Part shown: positions 33,915-41,873 of the stretch, piece by piece | How the letters are laid out: each line of letters begins with the position of its first letter | Position numbering within the stretch: position 1 is the first letter of the stretch | NCBI GenBank assembly: GCA_041659605.1 | Contig: JBAZXW010000017.1 | Coordinates: 29,559-93,558 of the forward strand | Length of the DNA stretch: 64,000 nt | Direction of reading: 5' to 3' | From: Solimonas sp041659605 | GTDB lineage: Bacteria; Pseudomonadota; Gammaproteobacteria; Nevskiales; Nevskiaceae | Translations under genes and position numbers: made by a program | Notes under the pieces: model-generated | Database searches by the model: none | Seen by the model: the letters and a program-made list of their open reading frames with translations, nothing else | Told to the model about the DNA's origin: nothing

Positions 33915-34834
33915 TGCGCCCCTCCCTCATTTTCGGCCGATCCCAGCGTTCCGGCCGGGACCACAACGACGCCGGCGTCGGCGCCCAGTGTGGGCGGCAG
34001 CTCCTGCACCACCTCGCGCTGTTCGGCGGCGTCGCCCATCACGACTACGACCACGCGTCGATTGCGGTTGCGGCCTTCCGCGCTGCGGTTGTCGGCCACC
34101 GGGTGGTACTCGCCCAGACCGATGACGGTCATCCGCGCCGGATCGACGCCGGCCTGCATGAACAGGTGCACGACGCTGGCCGCGCGCGTCGCCGACAGCT
34201 CCCAGTTCGACGGAAACGTCGGCGTCGAAATCGGCACGTTGTCGGTGTGGCCTTCGATGCGCAGCTGATTCGGAAACTGCCCGAGAATGCCGGCCAGGTC
34301 GGCGAGCACCGGCGCGGCCGTCGTCGCGACCTCGGCGACGCCGCTCGCGAACAGGATGTCGGTGTTGATCTCGATCTCCAGCCACTGGTCGGTACGGCGT
34401 ACCAGCACGAGCTTCTGGTCGATCAGGCCCTGCATGGCCTGCTGCACGGCATTGGCCATGCGCCGCAGGTTCTCCATGCCCTTGTCCGCGGCAGCGGATC
34501 GACGCGCCTCTTCGCCGGCCGGTTCTCCGGGCACATGCGGCTGGATGCTGCTGCCTTCCTGCGGAAAGCCCTTCATCCGCACCGCATTGAAATCCGAGTC
34601 GGTCTTCGGGCCCTTGTCCGGCTTGTCGCCGATCTGGACCGGCTTGAGCGACTTCGGCGGACCGCCCAGCGCGGTCGACAGCGAATCGGCAAGCACGCGG
34701 TACTTGCCCTCGTTGACCGACGACACCGCGTACATCACGACGAAGAACGCGAGCAGCAGCGTGATCAGGTCGCCGTAGGGGATTGCCCAGGCTTCGTGAT
34801 TGGTATGGTCCTCGTGTTTGTGTTTCTTCGCCAT
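33911..34834 (-). CDS. motD: flagellar stator protein MotD (MotB family)
   Basis: A 307-residue stator subunit. A single N-terminal membrane helix PYGDLITLLLAFFVVMYAV contains the proton-binding Asp. The C-terminal OmpA-like peptidoglycan-binding domain shows GHTDNVPI and LSATRAASVVHLFMQAG. A Pro/Ala- and acid-rich tail follows. Paired with motC 6 bp upstream. Confidence 0.94.
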   Translation of the reverse strand: MAKKHKHEDHTNHEAWAIPYGDLITLLLAFFVVMYAVSSVNEGKYRVLADSLSTALGGPPKSLKPVQIGDKPDKGPKTDSDFNAVRMKGFPQEGSSIQPHVPGEPAGEEARRSAAADKGMENLRRMANAVQQAMQGLIDQKLVLVRRTDQWLEIEINTDILFASGVAEVATTAAPVLADLAGILGQFPNQLRIEGHTDNVPISTPTFPSNWELSATRAASVVHLFMQAGVDPARMTVIGLGEYHPVADNRSAEGRNRNRRVVVVVMGDAAEQREVVQELPPTLGADAGVVVVPAGTLGSAENEGGAQ

Positions 34835-34840
34835 GGCACG

Positions 34841-35581
34841 TCAGTGCAGAAACCCCTTGAGCTTCGACTCGATGTTCTTCGGGTTCTCGCCCTGCGAGAT
34901 CGCGATCAGGCCCTCGATCGTCATCTCGCGCAGGCGCGTCTGGTCGGCGATCGCGGCCTTGAGCTTGTTGGCCATCGGCAGGAAAAACAGGTTTGCCGAG
35001 GCGATGCCGTAGATCGTCGCGGTGAATGCCGCGGCGATGCCATGACCGAGCTTGCTCGGATCGGCAAGGTTCTTCATCACCGCCATCAAGCCGAGCACCG
35101 CGCCGATGATGCCCAGCGTCGGCGCGTAGATGCCCATGCCCTCGAAGACCTTGGCGCCCTGCTGGTCGAAATGCTCGCGCGTCTGCATGTCGACTTCGAG
35201 GATGTTGCGGATCGCATCCGGCTCGGCGCCGTCGACCAGCATCTGCAGGCCCTTCTTGAGGAACGGATCGGTCTCCGACTCGGCGTTGCCTTCCAGCGCG
35301 AGCAGGCCCTGCTTGCGGGCGACGCCGCTCCACTCGACGATGCGCACGATCAGCGCCTCCGGATCGAGCGACGGCGGCTTGAACACCCAGCGCACGATCT
35401 TCATCGAGTGCTTGAACGTGGGCATCGGCGTGTGAATCATGATCGACGCGAGCGTGCCGACCAGCACGATCACGAACGCGGCCGGGTTGACCAGTCCGCC
35501 GACGCCGGCGCCCTTGAGAATGCTGCCGCCGATGATCGCGAACAGGGCCAGCACGACGCCGACCAGGGACAACTTATCCAT
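34841..35581 (-). CDS. motC: flagellar stator protein MotC (MotA family)
   Basis: A 246-residue, four-helix stator subunit. The N-terminus SLVGVVLALFAIIGGSIL, the cytoplasmic loop with ARKQGLLALEG (torque-related charged residues) and C-terminal helices GIIGAVLGLMAVM and AFTATIYGIASANLFFLPMA are typical. MotC/MotD pairs drive swarming and high-load motion in Pseudomonas alongside MotA/MotB. Its ATG overlaps the end of cheA by 8 bp. Confidence 0.94.
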   Translation of the reverse strand: MDKLSLVGVVLALFAIIGGSILKGAGVGGLVNPAAFVIVLVGTLASIMIHTPMPTFKHSMKIVRWVFKPPSLDPEALIVRIVEWSGVARKQGLLALEGNAESETDPFLKKGLQMLVDGAEPDAIRNILEVDMQTREHFDQQGAKVFEGMGIYAPTLGIIGAVLGLMAVMKNLADPSKLGHGIAAAFTATIYGIASANLFFLPMANKLKAAIADQTRLREMTIEGLIAISQGENPKNIESKLKGFLH

Positions 35582-37667
35582 GCGCGACTCCCAGCTCGGT
35601 GCGGTGGCGCGTCAGCGTGCGCCGGTAGGCCTCGACGAGGCCGCCGAAATCCAGGATCAGCGCGACGCGGCCGTCCGGCATCACCGTCGCGCCGGAGATG
35701 CCCGGCAGGCCGCGCAGCGAAGGACCGAGTGGCTTGATCACGACCTCCTCGCGGCCGCGCACCTCGCGCACGACGAAGCCATAGCGCTCGTCACCGATCT
35801 GCGCGACGACTACGTGGCGCACCCGGTCCTCGCCCGGATGGCCGAGCCAGGGGTCGAGGTAGACCAGGCGCAAGGTGTCGCGACGCGTCAGCACCACGTC
35901 CCAGCGGTCGAGCTTGTCGGTGCGCCCGGGATGCAACTCGAAGATGTCGAGCACCGGCGCCAGCGGCAGCGCGAACTGGCGCCCGTCGGCTGACACCATC
36001 AGCGCCGACAGGATCGCCAGCGTCAACGGCACGCGGATGTGCACCGCGCTGCCCAGGCCCAAGTGCGATTCGACGCGGACGCTGCCACCCAGCGTCTTGA
36101 TGCGCGTCATGACCACGTCCATGCCGACGCCGCGTCCGGACAAGTCTGAGACCTGTTCCTTGGTCGAGAAGCCCGGCAGAAACACCAACTGCAGGCACTC
36201 GTCGGGACTGAGCAAGCCGGCTTCGTCCGGCGCCAGCAAACCCTTTTCGACAGCCTTGCTGCGTATCCGCTCGGCGTCCATGCCGCCGCCGTCGTCGCGT
36301 ACGGTGATGAGGATGCTGTCGCCCTGCTGCGCCGCCGACAGCACCAGCTTGCCGGCCGGCGACTTGCCGCGGCGCACGCGCTCCTCCGGCATCTCGATGC
36401 CGTGGTCCACGCTGTTGCGCACCATGTGCACCAGGGGATCGGCCAGGGCCTCGACCAGATTCTTGTCGAGATCCGTATCCTCGCCGATCAGCTCGACCTC
36501 GACCTGCTTGCCAAGGCTGCGCGCCACGTCGCGCGCGATCTTGGGGAAGCGCGAGAACACCTTGCGCACCGGCTGCATGCGGATCTGCATCACCGCGTTC
36601 TGCAAGCCGCGTGCGATGAAGTCGAGCTCGCCGACGGCGCGCGCCATGTCCGGCGCAGCAGCGCGCCCGCACAGTGCCTTGAGGCGATTGCGGACGAGGA
36701 CGAGTTCGCCGACCAGATTCATCATCTTGTCGAGGCGGGAGGTGTCGACGCGGACCGTAGTTTCGGGCGGCGGCGCGGCCGCGGGCGGGGGTGTAGCAGA
36801 ATTGCCCCCTCTCCCCACGGCAGTGGGGAGAGGGTCGGGGTGAGGGGCCTGCGCGGCAGAAACCTGCACTGGCTCTTCGGCGACTGCGCTCCCCCTCACC
36901 CCAGCCCTCTCCCCCACGTCCGTGGGGGAGAGGGAGATCTTCTCTTGGCTCCCCGGCGCACCGCTCTTGCCGTGCAGCTGGTCGAGCAACGCCTCGAACT
37001 CGTCTTCGCTGATCGTGTCGCTGGCCGCAGCGGCCGGCGCGCTTGCCGCGGCCGCCGCAGGCGCCTTGTTCTTGCCGTGCAGTTCGTCGAGCAAGGCTTC
37101 GAACTCATCCTCGCTGATCGTGTCGGAGACCGGCACCGAGCCGGCACCGGCCTCGGACTTCTTGCCGTTGCGCTTGCGCGGCTTTTTCGGCGCGGCGTCT
37201 TCAGCTGCGGCAGCAGGCGGCGGCGTCTCGATTGGCAGCCGGGCCTGCGACGGCGCTGCCGGTACGGGCTGCGCGGCGGGCGCCTGGGCCAGATGATGCA
37301 GAGCCTGCAGCAACGCCGGTGGCGCCGGCGTCAGCCCGGCATTCGCGCCGACCGCGTCCATCATCGCCTGCACGTAGTCGAGCGCCTGCAGGACCGCGTC
37401 CATCAGTTCCGCATCGACCGCGCGCTTGCCGGAGCGCAGCGCGTTGAACACGTCCTCGGCGGCGTGGCACAGCTCGACCAACGCCTGCAGCTCGAGGAAG
37501 CCCGCACCGCCTTTGACCGTGTGGAACGCGCGGAAGATGTCGTTGAGCAGCGCCTTGTCGTCGGGCCGACTCTCCAGCTCGATCAGCTGGCCCCCCAGTC
37601 GCTGCACGAGTTCGCCCGCTTCCGTGAGGAAGTCGGCGCGGATGTCGTCGTCGGCTCCGAAGCTCAT
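35574..37667 (-). CDS. cheA: chemotaxis histidine kinase CheA (system 1)
   Basis: A 697-residue CheA. The HPt His49 is in FRAFHTVKGG. Kinase motifs are HMVRNSVDHGIE, RDDGGGMDAE and GRGVGMDVVMTRI, with the CheW-like domain at the C-terminus. The long linker (about 110-300) carries a duplicated segment, TISEDEFEALLDxLHGK, at residues 183-199 and 218-234, plus two palindromic-repeat-derived stretches (about 244-259 and 272-290). It follows cheY-cheZ and precedes motC-motD, the order typical of polar-flagellate gammaproteobacteria. Confidence 0.95.
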   Translation of the reverse strand: MSFGADDDIRADFLTEAGELVQRLGGQLIELESRPDDKALLNDIFRAFHTVKGGAGFLELQALVELCHAAEDVFNALRSGKRAVDAELMDAVLQALDYVQAMMDAVGANAGLTPAPPALLQALHHLAQAPAAQPVPAAPSQARLPIETPPPAAAAEDAAPKKPRKRNGKKSEAGAGSVPVSDTISEDEFEALLDELHGKNKAPAAAAASAPAAAASDTISEDEFEALLDQLHGKSGAPGSQEKISLSPTDVGERAGVRGSAVAEEPVQVSAAQAPHPDPLPTAVGRGGNSATPPPAAAPPPETTVRVDTSRLDKMMNLVGELVLVRNRLKALCGRAAAPDMARAVGELDFIARGLQNAVMQIRMQPVRKVFSRFPKIARDVARSLGKQVEVELIGEDTDLDKNLVEALADPLVHMVRNSVDHGIEMPEERVRRGKSPAGKLVLSAAQQGDSILITVRDDGGGMDAERIRSKAVEKGLLAPDEAGLLSPDECLQLVFLPGFSTKEQVSDLSGRGVGMDVVMTRIKTLGGSVRVESHLGLGSAVHIRVPLTLAILSALMVSADGRQFALPLAPVLDIFELHPGRTDKLDRWDVVLTRRDTLRLVYLDPWLGHPGEDRVRHVVVAQIGDERYGFVVREVRGREEVVIKPLGPSLRGLPGISGATVMPDGRVALILDFGGLVEAYRRTLTRHRTELGVAHG
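36807..36934. repeat. pair of palindromic repeats inside cheA linker
   Basis: Two palindromes lie in the coding sequence: 36807-36834 (arms CCCTCTCCCCAC and GTGGGGAGAGGG) and 36905-36934 (arms CCCTCTCCCCCACG and CGTGGGGGAGAGGG). Their facing flanks GGGGTGAGGGG and CCCCTCACCCC are also inverted, so the whole block forms a larger double hairpin. It is translated in frame as linker residues. Confidence 0.8.
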
Positions 37668-37678
37668 GTTCAGTTTTT

Positions 37679-38419
37679 CTAGAATCCGAGGCTGGCCAGC
37701 AGTTCGTCGGCGTCCTGTTGGCTCGCGGCGGCGTTGATTCCTGGCACTGCCGGTCCAGCAAGTTCCGTCGATATGGACTGTTTCGGCCGCGGCGGCAGGG
37801 CCTGAAGGCCGCCGCCCGCCGCGCGCAGAAGTTCCAGAAGAGCGGTCTCCATATTCCGGACGAGCGTGATCACGCGCTTGATGATCTGGCCGGAGATGTC
37901 CTGGTACTCCTGCGCCTGCGCCAATTCGGACAGCGTCGCCCGCAGGCCGGCGACGTCGCGGTTGATCGTCTCGCGGGCCTCGCGCAACAGCACGCAGACG
38001 TTGGCGATATCCGGATGGGTTTCGGCGATGACCGTTTCGGCTTCCGCGAGATGCCCGCTCGCGGTCTGGATACCGCCCGTGATCCCGCGCGCCCGCTCGA
38101 CCAGGTCGAGCGTGTGGTGCGCGGCCTTCTCGGTCACCTGCATCACGTAGTCGAGGCGGTTGCGCGCGTCCGGAATCTCGTCGCCGGCGATGTGCGCCAG
38201 GCGCTCGTCGACGCGCATCTCGGTGACGGCCTGGTGCAGCTCGCGCGTCAGGCGCGCGATATGTGCGAACAGCCCATCCTCGCGCTCGCGCGCGAGCGCG
38301 TCCATGCCGGCTTCGAATGCAGCATCGTCGCCCGCTTCGAGCGCCGTCAGCAGCTCGCGCAGGCGCCGCGCCGTGCGCGATCGCGCGTCGCCGGCCGGCA
38401 CGCCCGCTGCGGCGTTCAT
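37679..38419 (-). CDS. cheZ: CheY-phosphate phosphatase
   Basis: A 246-residue helical protein that dephosphorylates CheY. The catalytic segment QEYQDISGQIIKRV includes the Asp and Gln equivalent to Asp143 and Gln147 of E. coli CheZ. The C-terminal CheY-binding helix ends DADELLASLGF. The ATG at 38419 overlaps the cheY stop by 1 bp. Co-transcription with cheY and cheA is expected. Confidence 0.94.
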   Translation of the reverse strand: MNAAAGVPAGDARSRTARRLRELLTALEAGDDAAFEAGMDALAREREDGLFAHIARLTRELHQAVTEMRVDERLAHIAGDEIPDARNRLDYVMQVTEKAAHHTLDLVERARGITGGIQTASGHLAEAETVIAETHPDIANVCVLLREARETINRDVAGLRATLSELAQAQEYQDISGQIIKRVITLVRNMETALLELLRAAGGGLQALPPRPKQSISTELAGPAVPGINAAASQQDADELLASLGF

Positions 38420-38811
38420 TACGCAGCCTCGCTGACGCGCTGGAAGATCTTGTCGATCTTTTCCTTCAGCGTCTGCGCCGTGAATGGCTTGATGATGTAG
38501 CCATTCACGCCGGCTTGCGCGGCCTCGATGATCTGGTCGCGCTGCGCCTCGGCGGTGACCATCAGCACCGGCGTCTTGCCGATGCGAGCGTCGCCGCGGA
38601 TGTGGCGCAACAGTTCGATGCCGGTCATGCCCGGCATGTTCCAGTCGGTGACGACGAAGTCGAAACTGGCCGCCTGCAGCATCGGCCATGCGGTCTTGCC
38701 GTCGTCCGCTTCCGTCAGATTGGTATATCCCAGATCGGTGAGCAGGTTCTTGACGATGCGCCGCATCGTCGAGAAATCGTCCACGATCAGAATCTTCATG
38801 TTCTTGTCCAT
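38419..38811 (-). CDS. cheY: chemotaxis response regulator CheY (system 1)
   Basis: A 130-residue receiver that binds the flagellar switch. It shows IVDDFSTMRRIVKNLL, the phosphoacceptor Asp in VTDWNMPGMTG, Thr in MVTAEA and Lys in IIKPFTAQTL, very close to enteric CheY. Of tandem ATGs at 38814 and 38811 I chose the second, 5 nt after a GGAG site. It sits between fliA and cheZ. Confidence 0.94.
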   Translation of the reverse strand: MDKNMKILIVDDFSTMRRIVKNLLTDLGYTNLTEADDGKTAWPMLQAASFDFVVTDWNMPGMTGIELLRHIRGDARIGKTPVLMVTAEAQRDQIIEAAQAGVNGYIIKPFTAQTLKEKIDKIFQRVSEAA

Positions 38812-38819
38812 CATCGCTC

Positions 38820-39554
38820 CTAGGCGGCTGCCTGCATCTCTTTCCAATCCGTAAGCCGTGCACGCAGGCGCATCAGCGCCTGACCGTGGATCTGGCACAC
38901 GCGGCTTTCACTGACATCCAGCACCTGTCCGATCTCTTTCAGGTTCAGTTCGTCGTCGTAGTACATCGACATGACCAGGCGCTCGCGCTCCGGCAGGCCG
39001 GCAATCGCGTCGGCGAGAGCATCCTGGAATTCGCGGCGCTGCAGATCACCGAGCGGACCGGCGGTCGGATCGGGGGCGTCGAGCGTTTCGGTGCCCTCCT
39101 CGCCGCCGACGTCCAGACTCAACACCTGGCAGCGTGCGCCGTCCTGCACGATTTCCTGGTACTCATTCAGACCGATGCCCAAACGCTCGGCGACCTCGGC
39201 CTCGCGCGCGTCGCGGCCGGTGGCCTGCTCGATCGCGCGGATCGCCTCGGTCACTTCACGCAGGCGCCGGTGCACCGAACGCGGTGCCCAGTCGGTCGCG
39301 CGCAACTCGTCGAGCATCGCGCCGCGGATGCGGATGCCGGCATAGGTCTCGAACGAGGCGCCGCGATCGCCGCTGTAGTGGCGCGCGGCCTCGATCAGGC
39401 CGATCACGCCGGCCTGGATCAGGTCGTCGACTTCAACGCTCGAAGGCAGGCGCGCCGCCAGATGATGGGCGATGCGCCGCACCAGTTCGGCATGGCGCTT
39501 GACCAGATCGGCCTCGGACGCCGCGACGGATGGAGCAAGTTCGGTCCTGGTCAC
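38820..39554 (-). CDS. fliA: flagellar sigma factor FliA (sigma-28)
   Basis: A 244-residue alternative sigma factor for late flagellar and chemotaxis promoters. Region 2 is seen in VDDLIQAGVIGLIEAARHY and SFETYAGIRIRGAMLDELR, and region 4 in LPERERLVMSMYYDDELNLKEI and VSESRVCQIHGQALMRLR. I chose GTG at 39554, 7 nt after a strong AGAGG site. Sigma-28 sites matching its consensus occur at 24016 and 61883 in this window. Confidence 0.93.
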   Translation of the reverse strand: MTRTELAPSVAASEADLVKRHAELVRRIAHHLAARLPSSVEVDDLIQAGVIGLIEAARHYSGDRGASFETYAGIRIRGAMLDELRATDWAPRSVHRRLREVTEAIRAIEQATGRDAREAEVAERLGIGLNEYQEIVQDGARCQVLSLDVGGEEGTETLDAPDPTAGPLGDLQRREFQDALADAIAGLPERERLVMSMYYDDELNLKEIGQVLDVSESRVCQIHGQALMRLRARLTDWKEMQAAA

Positions 39555-39635
39555 TGTTGCACCTCTACGCCATGAACTTCGGCGAGAATTCGCCGTGACC
39601 CGGAGCACGCCTCCCGCACCCCGGTTGGGTCCCAG

Positions 39636-39664
39636 CGCGGGACTGACATTGAGTCAGTCCCGCG
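39636..39664. repeat. hairpin repeat between flhG and fliA
   Basis: Perfect 12-bp arms CGCGGGACTGAC and GTCAGTCCCGCG flank a 5-nt loop, read TCAAT on the minus strand. It resembles the hairpin at 10242-10270. It could attenuate transcription from flhG into fliA. Confidence 0.7.
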
Positions 39665-39705
39665 TAAGCCCAACCGCCCTTCGGGCAAACACCGTGTCGG
39701 CGTTC

Positions 39706-40593
39706 TCATGCGACGACTCCCGCACCGGTGTTGTTGGCGACCAGGCGCTCGACGAAGAACTCGAGGTTGCCGCGCGCGCCCGCCGGCAAGGCCCAGCCCG
39801 CGGCCTTCTTGGCGAGATCGCGGTAAGCCTGCGCGCTGGGCGAACTCGGATAGACCTCGACCACGGCACGCTGCCGGCGCACGGCGCGCCGCAGCCATTC
39901 GTCCTGCGGAATCGTGCCGACATGATTGAGCGTGACGTCGAGGAAGCGCTCGGCGACACGGCGCAGGTTATCGAAGATCTCCTTCGATTCCGCCGGCGTG
40001 TGCGTCATGTTGGTCAGCACCTGGAAGCGCTTGATGCCGTGGTCGCGGTTGAGCACCTTGATCAGCGCATAGGCGTCGGTCAGGGACTGCGGGTCGTTGG
40101 TCACGACCACGATCACTTCCTGCGAGGCCTGGCTGAAGGTCAGCACGCTGTTGTCGATGCCGGCCGCGGTATCGACGATCAGCGTGTCGATCGGCCGGTG
40201 CAGCTCGGAGAACGCGCGCACCAGGCCGATGTGTTCGGCCGGCGACAGCTCGGCCATGTTGCGCTTGCCGCTCGACGCCGGCACGACCATCACCCCGGCC
40301 GGTCCTTCGATCAGCGTGTCCTCGAGCGTGCAGCTGCCGTCGATGACGTGCGACAGGTTGTAGGTCGGCTGCAGGCCGAGCATCACGTCGATGTTGGCCA
40401 GGCCCAGGTCGCCGTCCATCAGCATGACCTGGCGGCCGTCCATTGCCATCGACACCGCAAGGTTGACCGAGGTCGAGGTCTTGCCGACGCCGCCTTTGCC
40501 ACTGGCCACGGCGATGACCTGCACCGGCTTGCTCTTGCGCAGCGAACGCAAGCCCGCGGCCTGGCGGCCGCCCAAAGAGTTAGGCGCCGGCAT
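39706..40593 (-). CDS. flhG: flagellar number regulator FlhG/FleN (MinD-like ATPase)
   Basis: A 295-residue ParA/MinD-family ATPase limiting the number of polar flagella and antagonising FleQ. The deviant Walker A reads ASGKGGVGKTSTSVNLA, Walker A' DGDLGLANIDVMLG, and Walker B IVDTAAGID. The N-terminus includes a conserved Gln-containing activation segment (GGRQAAGLRSL). The ATG at 40593 lies inside the end of flhF (14-bp overlap) and has a GGGAG site. Confidence 0.93.
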   Translation of the reverse strand: MPAPNSLGGRQAAGLRSLRKSKPVQVIAVASGKGGVGKTSTSVNLAVSMAMDGRQVMLMDGDLGLANIDVMLGLQPTYNLSHVIDGSCTLEDTLIEGPAGVMVVPASSGKRNMAELSPAEHIGLVRAFSELHRPIDTLIVDTAAGIDNSVLTFSQASQEVIVVVTNDPQSLTDAYALIKVLNRDHGIKRFQVLTNMTHTPAESKEIFDNLRRVAERFLDVTLNHVGTIPQDEWLRRAVRRQRAVVEVYPSSPSAQAYRDLAKKAAGWALPAGARGNLEFFVERLVANNTGAGVVA

Positions 40594-41833
40594 GGAGACT
40601 CCCGAATTGGAGGGCGAGCGCGCCGTCGTGGATGTCGGCCGGGCATTGCCGCGACAGTTGCATCGCGCGCAGCACCAGCTGGTCGGCGCGCGCCTGCCGG
40701 ATGTCTTCCGGTACACGCTGGCCGTCGCACAGATAGTTGATCGTCAGACCGTGGCGGATCACCGTCGACAGCGCGCCGCCGATGCGCGTCGCCTCGTCGA
40801 TCTTGCTCAGCACGCAGGCTTCCGGATGCGCCGCGCCGAAGCGCTTGAGGACGTCTTCCTGGTCGCCGGCCTGGGTCGTCGCCGACAGCACCAGCCAGGT
40901 GCGGATCGGGCGGCGGGCGCCCTGCAACTCGGCGAACTGCGCGGCGAGCTTCTGGTCGCGCGGTCCCATGCCGGCGGTATCGATCAGCACCAGCTTGCGA
41001 TCGGACAGCCGGGCCAGCGCGATGCGCAGTTCCTCGGCATTCGATGCGGTCTGTACCGGCGCGCCGAGCAGGCGGCCGTAGGTGTACAGCTGCTCCTGGG
41101 CGCCGACGCGGTAGTGGTCGGTCGTGACCAGCGCCAGATCGCGCGTGCCGTGACGCTCGGCGAAGCGCGCCGCCAGCTTGGCGATCGTCGTCGTCTTGCC
41201 GACGCCGGTCGGTCCGACCAGTGCGATCACGCCGCCATCGACGATCGGGTCGTTGCTCGCGACAGGAATGCGCCGCGACAGCAGACCCAGCGGCAGAAAG
41301 CGCGCGCGCTCGCCGTTGACATCGCGCGGCAGTTCGTCGGCGATCGCATGGGCCAGGCGCGCATCGAGACCCACGTCGATCATCGTGCGCAACGCGGCCA
41401 GGCGCTCGGGCTGGCGCTCGCTCAGGTCGCGCCACGCCAGACTCGCCATCTGCCGCTCGAAGAGCTGGCGCATGCCGCCCAGTTCGCGGCGCAATTGCTG
41501 GATTTCAGGTGCGGGCGGGTTCGCGAGTGCGGGCTTTGCGGCGACCGCGCCTGCTCCCGCTCCCGCGTTTGGGCGGGTTGGTGTCGGGATTGGGGTGGGG
41601 GCCGGGGCCGGCGGTGCCGCCGATGCCGCGGCCGGCGCCGCCTCTGCGGCCTTGGTCTCTTCACGGCGGCTGACCGCCTGCATCAGTGCCGCATCGTAAT
41701 CGGTGGCGCTGACCACCTCGATGCCGCCGCTGACCCGCCGATTGGACAGGATCACCGCTTCCGGTCCCTGTTCTTCGCGGACCATGCGGATCGCCTCACG
41801 CATGCTGCCTGCGACAAACCGTTTGATCTTCAT
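40580..41833 (-). CDS. flhF: flagellar SRP-like GTPase FlhF
   Basis: A 417-residue GTPase that sets polar flagellum position. The basic N-terminal B domain begins MKIKRFVAGSMREAIRMVR; an Ala/Pro-rich linker (about 60-115) follows; the NG domain shows GPTGVGKTTTIAKLAARF, LVTTDHYRVGAQEQL and LIDTAGMGPRD. It is 40 bp downstream of flhA and overlaps flhG. Confidence 0.94.
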   Translation of the reverse strand: MKIKRFVAGSMREAIRMVREEQGPEAVILSNRRVSGGIEVVSATDYDAALMQAVSRREETKAAEAAPAAASAAPPAPAPTPIPTPTRPNAGAGAGAVAAKPALANPPAPEIQQLRRELGGMRQLFERQMASLAWRDLSERQPERLAALRTMIDVGLDARLAHAIADELPRDVNGERARFLPLGLLSRRIPVASNDPIVDGGVIALVGPTGVGKTTTIAKLAARFAERHGTRDLALVTTDHYRVGAQEQLYTYGRLLGAPVQTASNAEELRIALARLSDRKLVLIDTAGMGPRDQKLAAQFAELQGARRPIRTWLVLSATTQAGDQEDVLKRFGAAHPEACVLSKIDEATRIGGALSTVIRHGLTINYLCDGQRVPEDIRQARADQLVLRAMQLSRQCPADIHDGALALQFGSLHAGA

Positions 41834-41873
41834 ATCGCCTGCCTGCTCCTCTTGTACGCGTACGGTTCAGATC

